Source of the DNA: Candidatus Puniceispirillum sp. | Lineage (GTDB): Bacteria; Pseudomonadota; Alphaproteobacteria; Puniceispirillales; Puniceispirillaceae | Reading direction: 5' to 3' | Length of the DNA: 64,000 nucleotides | Assembly (NCBI GenBank): GCA_028382965.1 | Contig: JAOEUK010000001.1 | Coordinates: 531,001-595,000 of the forward strand | Shown: piece by piece, positions 7,657 through 16,442 of the stretch | Position numbering within the stretch: the first letter of the stretch is position 1 | Layout: the number at the start of each line of letters is the position of its first letter | Notes under the pieces: model-generated | Seen by the model: the letters and a program-made list of their open reading frames with translations, nothing else | Database searches by the model: none | Told to the model about the DNA's origin: nothing | Program-made: the position numbers and the translations under genes

Positions 7657-8979
7657 ATGACATCAGCATTACAGATGGCGAATATGGTCCGGGAGGGTGA
7701 GACGACCTCCATTGCTTTGGTGACAGCTGCGTTTGACCGGATTGCAAAAACTGACGATTATTTGAAAGCTTGGGTGTGGCTGGATCGTGATCGCGCTTTG
7801 GCAACAGCTAGGGATTTAGATCAACTCCGTCATTCTGGCCGTGTATTGGGCCCAATGCACGGAGTGCCGTTTGGTTTAAAAGATATTATTGATACGGCTG
7901 ACATGCCAACTGAATGTGGCAGTTCTGCACTTGCTGGTCGTCAGCCGACGGTGGATGCAGTGCTCGTGTCTCAGCTAAAAGAAGCTGGCGCAGTGATTTT
8001 GGGTAAAACGGCAACAACCCCCTTTGCTTTTATGGACCCTGTTAAAACCCGTAATCCAAACAATTTTAACTATAGTCCAGGTGGGTCATCTTCAGGATCA
8101 GCCGCGGCAGTTGCTGCAGGGCATGTGCCAGTTGCTATTGGAACCCAAACTAATGGGTCAGTTATTCGGCCAGCGTCTTTCTGTGGTGTATATGGTTTTA
8201 AGCCATCTCTTGGAATGATCCCGCGTACTGGCGTATTGCGCACCTCAGAAACATTGGACCAGGTGGGTGTTTTTACCCGCCATTTTGAAGATCTGGCAAT
8301 GGTTAGCGATGTAATCTCAGAGTTTGATCCACTTGACCCAAGCTCCTTTGATAATTCGCGTCCAAGAATGCTTGAGAGCATGTCAAGCGATGAAACTTTT
8401 GTACCAAAATTTGTGTGGTTCGAAATGCCCTATTTTGATCAGCTGTCGACTGATTGTCGAGAAGGTATGATGGCTGTTATCAATGCGCTGGGTGGCTATG
8501 TTGAACAACTGGATGTGGACGAAATTGTTTTAGGATTAGTGGAAGTCCAAAATATAATTCATCACTATGAAATCGCACGCAATCTAGCAGAAATAAAAGA
8601 GAATCATAATGATACTTTGAGTCCTAAAATGGCGAAAACATTGATCCGTGGCTTTAATATTGGGACTGATGTTTATCACAAGGCACTAGAACTCCGTACT
8701 GAAGCAATTTCATACTTTCAGAAAGTTTTAAATGATTGTGATGCAATCATCACGCCGTCTGCGTCTGGTGAGGCGCCGCTATTTGCAGAGAACAGTACTG
8801 GTAATCCAATTTTTTCAACAGTCTGGACACTTTGTGGTTTGCCGTGTTTGACAATACCAGCTTTGGTTTCAGAAAATAAAATGCCAATTGGTTTACAGCT
8901 AGTTGGCAAACTTAAAAATGATGCGGAGCTACTAAGGACTGGTTTATGGCTTTTGAACAAGCTTCGCAAAAATACATAA
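7657..8979 (+). CDS. Amidase signature family hydrolase (GatA-like)
   Basis: 440 aa. The amidase-signature Ser-cisSer-Lys triad is visible. Lys75 lies in FGLKDIIDT, the cis-Ser at residue 144 is in PGGSSSGSAA, and the nucleophile Ser168 is in QTNGSVIRPA. The 24-residue spacing between the two serines is that of characterised amidases such as FAAH. It hydrolyses a carboxamide to acid and ammonia. GatB and GatC are not nearby and the protein is shorter than typical GatA, so it is more likely a catabolic amidase than the tRNA amidotransferase subunit. The gene starts 60 bp after the DadA-like gene; AAAAGAG at 7647-7653 is a modest ribosome-binding site. One oddity is QTNGS where most members have DTGGS, which may alter the substrate pocket. 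The substrate is unknown. Confidence 0.9.
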   Translation: MTSALQMANMVREGETTSIALVTAAFDRIAKTDDYLKAWVWLDRDRALATARDLDQLRHSGRVLGPMHGVPFGLKDIIDTADMPTECGSSALAGRQPTVDAVLVSQLKEAGAVILGKTATTPFAFMDPVKTRNPNNFNYSPGGSSSGSAAAVAAGHVPVAIGTQTNGSVIRPASFCGVYGFKPSLGMIPRTGVLRTSETLDQVGVFTRHFEDLAMVSDVISEFDPLDPSSFDNSRPRMLESMSSDETFVPKFVWFEMPYFDQLSTDCREGMMAVINALGGYVEQLDVDEIVLGLVEVQNIIHHYEIARNLAEIKENHNDTLSPKMAKTLIRGFNIGTDVYHKALELRTEAISYFQKVLNDCDAIITPSASGEAPLFAENSTGNPIFSTVWTLCGLPCLTIPALVSENKMPIGLQLVGKLKNDAELLRTGLWLLNKLRKNT

Positions 8980-9256
8980 TATAAGTAATGGGGAATTTTA
9001 GAAAAATACAGAAATTACAACTATAAACTTTTTAAGAGGCTTTGACGCTTTCTATATGTTGGGGACATTAAATCTATTTGCCGCCGAATTTCTGAAGAGT
9101 TTGATGGATTTACTATATCAGTTCTGTATTCAAAGCCCAGCAAGATAATTTTGGTCACAGGTATAAGGGTAAATTAAACTGGCATTTAGCCGCCCAAAGA
9201 TTTAGTGTTTGAAACGTTGTTTCAGGCCCATTACGGAGAAATTAGGAGTTCTATTT

Positions 9257-9868
9257 ATGAAGTTACGTTCAAGTCCTTCATCACCATTTGGCCGTAAAGT
9301 TAAAATGGCTACGTATATTCTTGGCTTTGATAATCAAGTTACGTTAGTTCCAACTAATACAATGGACACAAACGATAGTATATGTGGGGTGAATCCACTT
9401 GGTAAAATCCCCACTTTGGAAGACAATGGATCTAATTTTTATGACAGCCGGGTGATTATAGAATATCTCGATGCTAAGGCGGGTGGTAACAAAATCATTC
9501 CAGCCTCTGGTTCGGTCCGTTATGATGCTCTAACGCGTGCCGCTCTTATGGATGGTATTCTTGATGCTGCAATTCTTATTGTTTACGAGAGCCGTATGCG
9601 GCCTGAGGATAAATATGTTCAGGCTGTTGTGGCGCGTCAACGAGGCAAAATCATTCGTGGTTTAGAGTCAATTGTAGCTTCTAAACCTGTATACAGTCAT
9701 GGCCTGATCCCCGACATTGGTGAAATTGGCCTCGCTTGCGTTTTAGATTATTTAGATTTTCGAAAGCAGTTAAATTGGCGTGATTATGCCCCAAGCCTTG
9801 AAGGTTGGCTTGAGGAGTTTGCAGCCTTGGTGCCTGGTTATAAGGAGAGTATGCCACCGAGAGAATGA
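9257..9868 (+). CDS. Glutathione S-transferase family protein
   Basis: 203 aa from the ATG at 9257, chosen over the upstream frame start at 9209 because AGGAG (9244-9248) is well spaced and MKLRSSPSSPFGRKV is the standard GST opening. Residues 1-75 form the thioredoxin-like domain: the S-P-x-S-x-F-x-RKV motif supplies the catalytic Ser/Cys region, then NPLGKIPTLEDNG with the cis-Pro, then DSRVIIEYLD, which binds the glutathione gamma-glutamyl group. An all-helical C-terminal domain follows to residue 203. The class resembles the bacterial Ser-type (YfcF/GstB-like) enzymes. It probably conjugates or dehalogenates small electrophiles in the cytoplasm. It sits between the amidase and an HbpS-like gene, all on one strand. 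The substrate is unknown. Confidence 0.9.
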   Translation: MKLRSSPSSPFGRKVKMATYILGFDNQVTLVPTNTMDTNDSICGVNPLGKIPTLEDNGSNFYDSRVIIEYLDAKAGGNKIIPASGSVRYDALTRAALMDGILDAAILIVYESRMRPEDKYVQAVVARQRGKIIRGLESIVASKPVYSHGLIPDIGEIGLACVLDYLDFRKQLNWRDYAPSLEGWLEEFAALVPGYKESMPPRE

Positions 9869-9907
9869 TGGCAAAGTGATATAAGTGGTTCTATTTATAT
9901 TTTTCAA

Positions 9908-10417
9908 ATGGACAAAATGATGAGATTAAAAATCAGTCTTGAACTTGAGGTGGCCGTTAAAATAGTGTCGGTCGTTTTAAGCACGGGGCGGGTCGAGAAC
10001 ATGCTTCCTCTGACCGTTGTGGTGCTTGATGTAACTGGTAAAATTATTGCGAGTCAGTCGGAAGATGGATCAGGTCTTATGCGGTTTGACATTGCGCGTG
10101 GTAAGGCGTGGGGGTCACTTGGCATGGGGATGTCTAGCCGTCTGATACGTGACAGGCTTGCTACAAGACTTAGCTTTCAAACGTCTCTAGCAACTGTTTC
10201 TGATGGAAAATTTGTACCAGTTCCAGGTGGGGTTTTGATTCTTCAAGGTGATGGTGTTGTTGTTGGAGCCGTTGGTGTCAGTGGTGATACGTCTGAGAAA
10301 GATGAGTATTGTGCAATCACTGGCATTGCTGCCATGGGATTATTGAGTGAACCAAGTGTTCCGGATAAAGAGTGGTATAATTCATCACTGTCTGACTCGG
10401 GTAATAGAGAGCACTAA
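9908..10417 (+). CDS. HbpS/GlcG-like protein (DUF336 family)
   Basis: 169 aa. The sequence follows the DUF336 (HbpS/GlcG) pattern: an N-terminal helix, the strand LTVVVLDVTGKIIASQSEDG, a helix with RGKAWGSLGMGMSSR, then PVPGGVLIL, GVVVGAVGVSG and DTSEKDEYCAITGI. Members form octamers; some bind heme, and many accompany catabolic oxidoreductase operons without a proven role. The gene is 39 bp after the GST gene and ends 9 bp before the stop of a convergent transporter. The start is taken at ATG 9908 because the frame begins there. ATG 9917 and 9920 are alternatives, and no strong Shine-Dalgarno sequence separates them. The function here is not established. It may be accessory to the amidase/FAD-dehydrogenase set. 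Confidence 0.85.
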   Translation: MDKMMRLKISLELEVAVKIVSVVLSTGRVENMLPLTVVVLDVTGKIIASQSEDGSGLMRFDIARGKAWGSLGMGMSSRLIRDRLATRLSFQTSLATVSDGKFVPVPGGVLILQGDGVVVGAVGVSGDTSEKDEYCAITGIAAMGLLSEPSVPDKEWYNSSLSDSGNREH

Positions 10418-10426
10418 GATCATTTG

Positions 10427-11335
10427 TTACGATTCAGACGGCCATTGACTTCTCAAAATATGCATTGCAAGCACCAGTGCAACGAAGGCTGCGCCACTAA
10501 TCATTATTATAGTTGGCTGCTCCCCAACGCCAAGCCACACCCAAAATGGGCCAATCACCATTTCGAGCAGCATTAAAAGGCTGACAATGGCTGACGTGGT
10601 GTAGCGCGGCGCAAGGTTCAGACAGGTGAAAGATATTGGCAAGATAATCATTCCCATCGTTAGTACTGGCCATAGCGGGACTTGAGTAATCGTGTTGATG
10701 TCACCAATATATAAGCCAATACCACCACAAATCATGGCGCCCAGTGAGGCTGCTGGTAAGATGCCCAGCTCATGGTATTTTCGCGACATAGTGAATGTGA
10801 ACGCTAGACCTAATGCTGTCAACACTCCAAGGGAGGCGCCAAGTGCAACAGACCCATCAGGGCCACCAACTGCATTGCCACCGTCCAAAACAACAACAAA
10901 AACGCCACCCATTGCGGCTAAAATTGCTAACCAGCCAAGCATTCCTTGACGCTCACCAAGCATAAAAAATGATAGAATAGCTGCAAAAATAGGCATTGTT
11001 GCAACTGCTGTCAGGACTACTGTTGCAGAGGTTTCGACAATGCCAAGGGTGAAGGTTGCTGAATTGACCCCAAATGCAAAAATGACGATTAAACCTTGCC
11101 AGGTCGCAAGGCTTCGCCACTCACGGGATGGATTTTGAGAAAGAAAAAATCGCCACAAAAGCAATGAAACCAGCCCCATTAAAAATCCGCGCCAACCCAT
11201 TAAGGACCAGCGCTCAAGCTCTGAAAGACGGATTACAAGTGTATCAGGTGTAAGTATTAGAACACCAACAAACGCGAGTAAAACGCCAAACCGTTGTGGT
11301 TTGTGGATGATCAAAAGATTCAAAGATTGCAACAT
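10427..11335 (-). CDS. DMT/EamA-family transporter
   Basis: 302 aa with ten predicted membrane helices in two EamA repeats (about residues 15-140 and 165-295). Diagnostic segments are FGVLLAFVGVLILTPDTLVIRLS at the start (helix 1) and WRGFLMGL in helix 2. TSATVVLTAVATMPIFAAILSFFMLGER closes repeat 1. A similar TTSAIVSLLMLLEMVIGPFWVWLGVGE sits in repeat 2. This subset is common in marine alphaproteobacteria and is annotated only as DMT transporter. It probably moves a small metabolite across the inner membrane. It is convergent with the HbpS-like gene, with 9 bp between the stops, and its promoter must lie in the 11336-11779 gap. The substrate and direction cannot be read from sequence. Confidence 0.88.
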   Translation of the reverse strand: MLQSLNLLIIHKPQRFGVLLAFVGVLILTPDTLVIRLSELERWSLMGWRGFLMGLVSLLLWRFFLSQNPSREWRSLATWQGLIVIFAFGVNSATFTLGIVETSATVVLTAVATMPIFAAILSFFMLGERQGMLGWLAILAAMGGVFVVVLDGGNAVGGPDGSVALGASLGVLTALGLAFTFTMSRKYHELGILPAASLGAMICGGIGLYIGDINTITQVPLWPVLTMGMIILPISFTCLNLAPRYTTSAIVSLLMLLEMVIGPFWVWLGVGEQPTIIMISGAAFVALVLAMHILRSQWPSES

Positions 11336-11779
11336 ACAGGAAGAGCCTATTCAAGCGCGTAAAGTCGAGTAGCTAAGATTAAACTTTTTGGAACCCTGCC
11401 AACAGCATAAGTAGTTGTCAATCCAGTTATTTGCTTTAATTGGCTCTAACATCGATGGTACAAAACGCTTCTTGAGTTTTTACAGTGGTCACTCACGTGC
11501 GCTGAGACCTTGAAGTCAAATGTGATTAATTTTTGAGAATCACTAGGGCTTAGCGCTGAGTTATTAAATTACAATCATTAATTGCATGCAGTATAAATAT
11601 TTTTGTATACGAAAAGACTAGAATGATTAAATTTTTGAGATTTTGGGGTCAAATCGCTCGTAATTTAATTTTTTTTTTTTAAAATCATTTATTTGTTACG
11701 ATTTAAATTGTTTTGACTTTATCATATTTCCAAATCCAGAATTTTACAGGATTACTTTTTATAAAAGAGGGATAAAAAA
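11336..11779. other. Intergenic region with divergent promoters (DMT gene and aapJ)
   Basis: 444 bp without a credible gene. It must contain promoters for the leftward DMT gene and for aapJ on the right. It becomes strongly AT-rich from about 11560, with a run of ten or more T at about 11669-11680. A 6-bp dyad, GTGATT at 11522-11527 and AATCAC at 11538-11543 with a 10-bp spacer, is the only symmetric element I noticed. The aapJ ribosome-binding site GAGGG lies at 11768-11772. Confidence 0.6.
11713..11742 (+). promoter_or_regulatory. Possible sigma-70-type promoter of aapJ
   Basis: TTGACT at 11713-11718 and CAGAAT at 11737-11742, spaced by 18 bp, lie about 40 bp before the aapJ ATG. The -35 box is good and the -10 weak. 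In such AT-rich sequence chance matches are common, so this is tentative. Confidence 0.35.
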
Positions 11780-12847
11780 ATGAACAAAATTCTGATGGCA
11801 GCCATTGCTTTGGTTGTTGGCGCAGGAGCTGGCTTTGTGGTTGGCAAGGGCGAAAAAGAAGTTGTCGAAGTTGAAAAAGTTGCTGAGAAATCGGCCTCAT
11901 CGACCATGGATGCGGTCAAGGCAAAGGGTCATGTTCAGTGTGGTGTGTCTCAGGGTCTTCCCGGGTTTTCTAATGCTGATGATGCTGGTAATTGGACCGG
12001 TATTGACGTTGACGTTTGTCGCGGTATTGCGGCAGCAGTATTTGGAGATTCAAGCAAAGTGAAATATACGCCATTGTCATCAAAGCAACGTTTTACCGCT
12101 TTGGCATCTGGAGAAATTGATGTGCTCTCGCGCAACACAACTTGGACAATGACACGTGATACGCAACTTGGTCTTAACTTTGCCGGGGTAAACTATTACG
12201 ATGGCCAAGGATTTCTTGTCCCAAAAAGTTTGGGTGTAAAATCAGCGCTTGAGATGGATGGAGCAAATGTTTGCTCTCAAACTGGAACAACCACTGAGTT
12301 GAACGTTACTGATTTTTTCCGTGAAAATGGAATGAAGTTTAATTTGGTTGCATTTGAAGAGGCTGACGCAGTTGTTGCAGCATATGACGCAGGACGTTGT
12401 GATGTTTATACTACTGATCGTTCTGGTCTTGCTGCTCAGCGCACTAAGCTGACCAATCCCGATGAGCACATGGTGCTGCCTGAAATCATTTCAAAAGAGC
12501 CGCTTGGTCCAGTTGTCCGTCAGGGTGATGATCAATGGTTTAACATTGTTCGCTGGACTTTGCGTGCGATGATTAACGCGGAAGAAATGGGCATAACGTC
12601 AGGAAATGCCAAGTCGAAAGCTAATGATAATAATCCTGCAATTAAACGTCTTCTTGGAACAGAAGGAAAGTTTGGTGAGGAGCTTGGTTTATCAAATGAC
12701 TGGGCGATGAACATTATTTCTCAGGTTGGTAATTATGGCGAAAGCTATGAGGCACATGTTGGCCCTAATACACCATTGAAGTTGGCCCGAGGGGTGAATG
12801 AACTATGGAGCAAGGGTGGCATTCTTTATGCTGCACCAATTCGCTAA
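11780..12847 (+). CDS. aapJ: General L-amino-acid ABC transporter, substrate-binding protein
   Basis: 355 aa. It captures L-amino acids in the periplasm for the AapQMP permease encoded next. The family core is clear: KAKGHVQCGVSQGLPGFS, GIDVDVCRGIAAAVFGD, YTPLSSKQRFTALASGEIDVLSRNTTWT and FYxGQGFLVPK-like strands, ending with the ANGVxYAxPIR-like tail GILYAAPIR. All are diagnostic of the AapJ/BztA group. The N-terminus is odd. A hydrophobic segment (residues 4-22) is followed by a charged heptad-like stretch rich in Glu, Lys and Val (about 24-42) and no obvious AxA signal-peptidase site. The protein may therefore stay anchored, although cleavage cannot be excluded. The gene has its own leader and a terminator-like hairpin directly behind it. 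Confidence 0.96.
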   Translation: MNKILMAAIALVVGAGAGFVVGKGEKEVVEVEKVAEKSASSTMDAVKAKGHVQCGVSQGLPGFSNADDAGNWTGIDVDVCRGIAAAVFGDSSKVKYTPLSSKQRFTALASGEIDVLSRNTTWTMTRDTQLGLNFAGVNYYDGQGFLVPKSLGVKSALEMDGANVCSQTGTTTELNVTDFFRENGMKFNLVAFEEADAVVAAYDAGRCDVYTTDRSGLAAQRTKLTNPDEHMVLPEIISKEPLGPVVRQGDDQWFNIVRWTLRAMINAEEMGITSGNAKSKANDNNPAIKRLLGTEGKFGEELGLSNDWAMNIISQVGNYGESYEAHVGPNTPLKLARGVNELWSKGGILYAAPIR

Positions 12848-12867
12848 TTTTATTCAGTAAACAAAGT

Positions 12868-12899
12868 AAACTGACCAGATTTTTTTTGGTCAGTTTTTT
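12868..12899 (+). terminator. Terminator/attenuator hairpin between aapJ and aapQ
   Basis: Perfect 10-bp stem AAACTGACCA (12868-12877) / TGGTCAGTTT (12887-12896) with a loop GATTTTTTT, followed by more T. It sits in the 75-bp gap after the binding-protein gene. It should end most transcripts there, or protect the aapJ mRNA 3' end, so that the binding protein is made in excess over the permease. Confidence 0.8.
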
Positions 12900-12922
12900 A
12901 CCTCCAAACAGTTTGGAAATTA

Positions 12923-14140
12923 ATGTCTTTTGACAGCAACAATTTATCAACTTTGATTCGCGATTCCCGTGTAAGAAACATTGGATATCAAATTATAATA
13001 ATTCTAGCTTTGATTTTGTCAGTTTGGTGGTTAATTGACAATACGACTACTAATCTTGGAAACAGAGGAAAGTCGTTGGGCTTTGGTTTCCTAACCCAAA
13101 CTGCTGGCTTCGAAATTAGCCACACACTTGGGACTTGGCTATTTGATTATAAAGTTGGAATTTCGACGTATACAGATATTTATTTTATAGGTGTTACCAA
13201 CACACTTTTGATCGCTATTCTTGGGATATTTTTTGCTTCGTTAATTGGGTTTTCTATTGGAATTATGAGGCTCTCAAGTAATATTGTCTTGAGATATTTT
13301 GCTACCGCTTATGTTGAAGTGATCCGAAACATCCCCTTGCTTTTGCAGTTATTTTTCTGGTATTTTGCGGTTCTTGGGCTATTGCCAAAGGCGCGTAGTA
13401 AGTTAGACATTTTTGGGGGTTTGGGTGGCCTAAATATTACGGGTCTATATACACCAGCACCAGTCTTTGAGGCAGGTTTTGGCTATGTAGCCAGTTCCTT
13501 CTTTGTGGCTGTTGCTGCCTCAATCGCAATCATACAATTTTCAAAATACAGGCGTGATCAGACGGGCAAAGGCCTTAATCTTGGCCTTTTTGTACCAAGC
13601 CTGCTTATTTGCTTGCCAGGCATTGTTTTTTTCTTAGTCGGAAGCCCACTCGACTGGTCTTTACCTGTCTTTAAAGACACCGGACCTATTTTTAAGCGTG
13701 GATTCCAGCCTGACCAGGGTATGGTTCTTGTCCCTGAAATGTTAGCTGTGTTGCTGTCGTTGACACTCTACACAGCAGGATTTATTGCTGAAATTGTTCG
13801 TGCTGGTATCCTTGCCGTGTCAAAAGGCCAAACAGAAGCGGCCCACTCGCTAGGGTTAGGGTCAGGAATTACCCTGCGTCTTGTTGTAATACCGCAGGCG
13901 ATGCGAATTATTATTCCGCCGTTAACTTCTCAATATCTAAACTTGACTAAAAACTCATCACTTGCGGTTGCTATCGCTTATCCGGAACTTGTGTCTATTT
14001 TTGCTGGCACAGCCCTTAATCAAGTTGGCAAGGAAATTGAGATGATTTTTATGGTTATGACAACATACCTTGGCTTTTCATTAATCACATCCCTATTTAT
14101 GAACTGGTTTAATTCCAGAGTGAAGATTGTAGAGCGATAG
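12923..14140 (+). CDS. aapQ: General L-amino-acid ABC transporter, permease Q
   Basis: 405 aa inner-membrane permease of the His/Glu/Gln/Arg transporter family. An N-terminal helix (about 22-40) is followed by a periplasmic segment containing AGFEISHTLG, typical of AapQ/BztB. The core then starts with the entry helix GVTNTLLIAILGIFFASLIGFSIG. The C-terminal binding-protein-dependent transport motif, EIVRAGILAVSKGQTEAAHSLGL, is the EAA loop that contacts the ATPase. After it come PQAMRIIIPPLTSQYLNLTKNSSLAVAIAYPE, the classical amino-acid permease signature. It pairs with AapM as a heterodimer. The start at ATG 12923 lies 25 bp after the hairpin; TTTGG at 12912 is only a weak ribosome-binding site. 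Length and motif order are as expected. Confidence 0.95.
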   Translation: MSFDSNNLSTLIRDSRVRNIGYQIIIILALILSVWWLIDNTTTNLGNRGKSLGFGFLTQTAGFEISHTLGTWLFDYKVGISTYTDIYFIGVTNTLLIAILGIFFASLIGFSIGIMRLSSNIVLRYFATAYVEVIRNIPLLLQLFFWYFAVLGLLPKARSKLDIFGGLGGLNITGLYTPAPVFEAGFGYVASSFFVAVAASIAIIQFSKYRRDQTGKGLNLGLFVPSLLICLPGIVFFLVGSPLDWSLPVFKDTGPIFKRGFQPDQGMVLVPEMLAVLLSLTLYTAGFIAEIVRAGILAVSKGQTEAAHSLGLGSGITLRLVVIPQAMRIIIPPLTSQYLNLTKNSSLAVAIAYPELVSIFAGTALNQVGKEIEMIFMVMTTYLGFSLITSLFMNWFNSRVKIVER

Positions 14141-14157
14141 GACATGGACACTGAAAA

Positions 14158-15552
14158 ATGACACAAAAGTTTCAACAAGATGTTTTTGTCAGAACGGTCG
14201 AAGCAGATACCCTTCCACCACCTGCCAAAGAAACAGGGGTTATGGGGTGGCTGTGGCGCAATCTTTTCTCAAGTATGATGAACTATTCATCTTTTGGCCT
14301 GTCTTTTAAGTCACTCCTCATGGCACTTTTTACTGCTTTATTTTTTTATATTGGCTTCACACAAATTGTTTTTCTTATTGATTTTATTTTTGTTTCGGCT
14401 GTTTGGTCAGATCCTACAGGAATTAAACGGGAGGCCTGTTGGACAGTAACGCAAGGTGGGGCATTGCCGGATGGATGGCATGCAGCATGCTGGCCATTTA
14501 TTTTTGCCAAATTAAAATTTGTGATTTATGGCCCTTATCCAATAGACGAACTATGGCGTGTAAACTTAACTGGCATCTTTGGCCTTGTGGGATTGCTATG
14601 GGTTCTCTTGTCATTCTTGCCATATAGGAAGCAAGTAGGCATTGCCATGCTCACTGTTTATCCAGTTATTGCATTTATGCTGTTAACAGGCGGTGCGGGC
14701 AAAATTGATCTACTGAGTTCAAGCTCAATGATCTTAATTAGCCTCAGTTTAATTACAATAGGCCGACTGAGTAAACGCGGTTTTCTTGGTATTATTTTGC
14801 AAGAGTTCGCTAACATTATTGGCTTTTTAGGATGGGCACTGATTAGTTATGAAGTCCTAATGCTTTTGCTTTCTATTGATTTTGGCCTTGAACCCGTTGG
14901 TACAGGAGATTGGGGAGGTCTCCTTATTACACTTGTTGTTGCAATAACAGGGATTGTGGTCTCATTGCCAGTTGGTATTCTCTTAGCGTTAGGGCGCCGT
15001 TCGGATATGCCCGTAGCACGCCTGCTTTGCACAGTTTTTATAGAATTCTGGAGGGGTGTACCTCTAATATCTGTGCTTTTTATGGCTTCGGTAATGATAC
15101 CACTCTTTTTGCCAGAGGGTGTAAATTTTGACAAGCTTGTCCGCGCACTCATTGGTGTAATGTTGTTCTCTGCAGCTTATATGGCAGAGGTTGTTCGGGG
15201 TGGCCTGCAGGCTATGGATAAGGGCCAATATGAAGCCGCAGAAGCGATGGGGTTGACATATTGGCAGTCCATGAGATTAATTATATTACCACAGGCGCTC
15301 ACCCATGTCATTCCTGGGATAGTTAACACCTTTATTGGCTTGTTCAAAGATACCACATTAGTATCAATAATTGGTTTATTTGACTTGTTGGGTGCAGGCA
15401 AATCTGCAATTGCAGACGCCTCATGGTCTTCCCCTGTACAAGCAATTACTATTTATCTTTTTGTGGCACTTATCTTCTTTGCGTTTTGTTTTGGTATGTC
15501 TCGATACTCAATATATATGGAAAATAAATTAAGCAAATCCAGATCTCACTGA
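14158..15552 (+). CDS. aapM: General L-amino-acid ABC transporter, permease M
   Basis: 464 aa, the second permease of the Aap system. A cytoplasmic N-terminus of about 40 residues precedes several extra helices; the stretch [35 protein letters not shown] (split by a membrane-proximal loop) is characteristic of AapM/BztC. The transport core in the last 230 residues carries [30 protein letters not shown]. The EAA loop is [23 protein letters not shown], and the Gln/Pro motif is [13 protein letters not shown]. At 464 aa it is longer than the roughly 390-430 aa I would expect for AapM; the excess is in additional helices before the core. It follows aapQ by 17 bp and precedes aapP by 32 bp, so the three are one transcription unit. 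Confidence 0.95.
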   Translation: MTQKFQQDVFVRTVEADTLPPPAKETGVMGWLWRNLFSSMMNYSSFGLSFKSLLMALFTALFFYIGFTQIVFLIDFIFVSAVWSDPTGIKREACWTVTQGGALPDGWHAACWPFIFAKLKFVIYGPYPIDELWRVNLTGIFGLVGLLWVLLSFLPYRKQVGIAMLTVYPVIAFMLLTGGAGKIDLLSSSSMILISLSLITIGRLSKRGFLGIILQEFANIIGFLGWALISYEVLMLLLSIDFGLEPVGTGDWGGLLITLVVAITGIVVSLPVGILLALGRRSDMPVARLLCTVFIEFWRGVPLISVLFMASVMIPLFLPEGVNFDKLVRALIGVMLFSAAYMAEVVRGGLQAMDKGQYEAAEAMGLTYWQSMRLIILPQALTHVIPGIVNTFIGLFKDTTLVSIIGLFDLLGAGKSAIADASWSSPVQAITIYLFVALIFFAFCFGMSRYSIYMENKLSKSRSH

Positions 15553-15584
15553 TTTGGCCCGGCTATTTTTTGGAGGCGACTATA

Positions 15585-16367
15585 ATGACTGAAAAATTAA
15601 ATGCTGAAGCGTCTAATATGGTTGTGGGTGATGAGGTCATGATTTCAATGCAGGCTGTTAATAAATGGTTCGGGTCATTTCATGTTCTTCGAGATATTAA
15701 CCTCTCGGTTAACAAAGGAGAGCGGATTGTAATATGTGGTCCATCAGGGTCTGGAAAATCTACATTGATCCGCTGTCTTAATCGATTAGAGGAGCATCAA
15801 TCTGGTTCGATCAAAGTGCAAGGCATAGAATTAAATAATGATTTAAAAAATATTGATGAAATACGACGCGACGTTGGCATGGTTTTTCAACATTTCAATT
15901 TGTTTCCACACCTTACAATTCTTGAAAATTGTACCTTGGCGCCAATCTGGGTTCATAAGATGCCAAAAGCAGAAGCGGAAGCCACTGCAATGCGTTATCT
16001 TGGGAGGGTTAAAATTCCAGAGCAGGCAAATAAATATCCTGGCCAGTTGTCGGGTGGTCAACAGCAACGTGTAGCGATTGCAAGGGCATTATGCATGCAG
16101 CCACAATTAATGCTGTTTGATGAGCCTACTTCTGCGCTTGATCCAGAAATGATCAAGGAAGTATTGGATACAATGGTTGAACTTGCTGAGGACGGCATGA
16201 CGATGGTATGTGTCACGCACGAAATGGGTTTTGCGCGTCAAGTTGCTAATCGTGTAATTTTTATGGATGAAGGACAGATTGTTGAGCAGAATGAACCTGA
16301 GGCCTTTTTCAATAATCCTCAATCTGACCGGACAAAGTTGTTCTTAAGTCAGATCCTAGGGCATTAA
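15585..16367 (+). CDS. aapP: General L-amino-acid ABC transporter, ATP-binding protein
   Basis: 260 aa from the ATG at 15585, preceded by GGAGG at 15572-15576. The open frame starts five codons earlier with TTG inside that ribosome-binding site, so the ATG is preferred. Walker A is GPSGSGKST at residues 52-60, the Q-loop lies in [12 protein letters not shown], the ABC signature is [15 protein letters not shown], Walker B is [14 protein letters not shown] and the switch His lies in [10 protein letters not shown]. The wording [28 protein letters not shown] is the polar amino-acid (GlnQ/HisP/AapP) subtype. It energises uptake through AapQM. It is the last gene of the Aap operon; a DMT gene converges from the other side. 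Confidence 0.96.
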   Translation: MTEKLNAEASNMVVGDEVMISMQAVNKWFGSFHVLRDINLSVNKGERIVICGPSGSGKSTLIRCLNRLEEHQSGSIKVQGIELNNDLKNIDEIRRDVGMVFQHFNLFPHLTILENCTLAPIWVHKMPKAEAEATAMRYLGRVKIPEQANKYPGQLSGGQQQRVAIARALCMQPQLMLFDEPTSALDPEMIKEVLDTMVELAEDGMTMVCVTHEMGFARQVANRVIFMDEGQIVEQNEPEAFFNNPQSDRTKLFLSQILGH

Positions 16368-16413
16368 TATCTCATCTGTTTTATTCTTGCTGGAATTTTT
16401 AGCCCTGTCTGCC

Positions 16414-16442
16414 ATTGAGTTGTTTGGCTCAATCTAGTTTTA
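16414..16442 (+). terminator. Weak terminator candidate after aapP
   Basis: ATTGAG (16414-16419) and CTCAAT (16428-16433) form a 6-bp stem with an 8-base loop, followed by CTAGTTTT. It lies between two converging genes and could serve aapP. The stem is short and the T tract only four bases. Confidence 0.35.
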
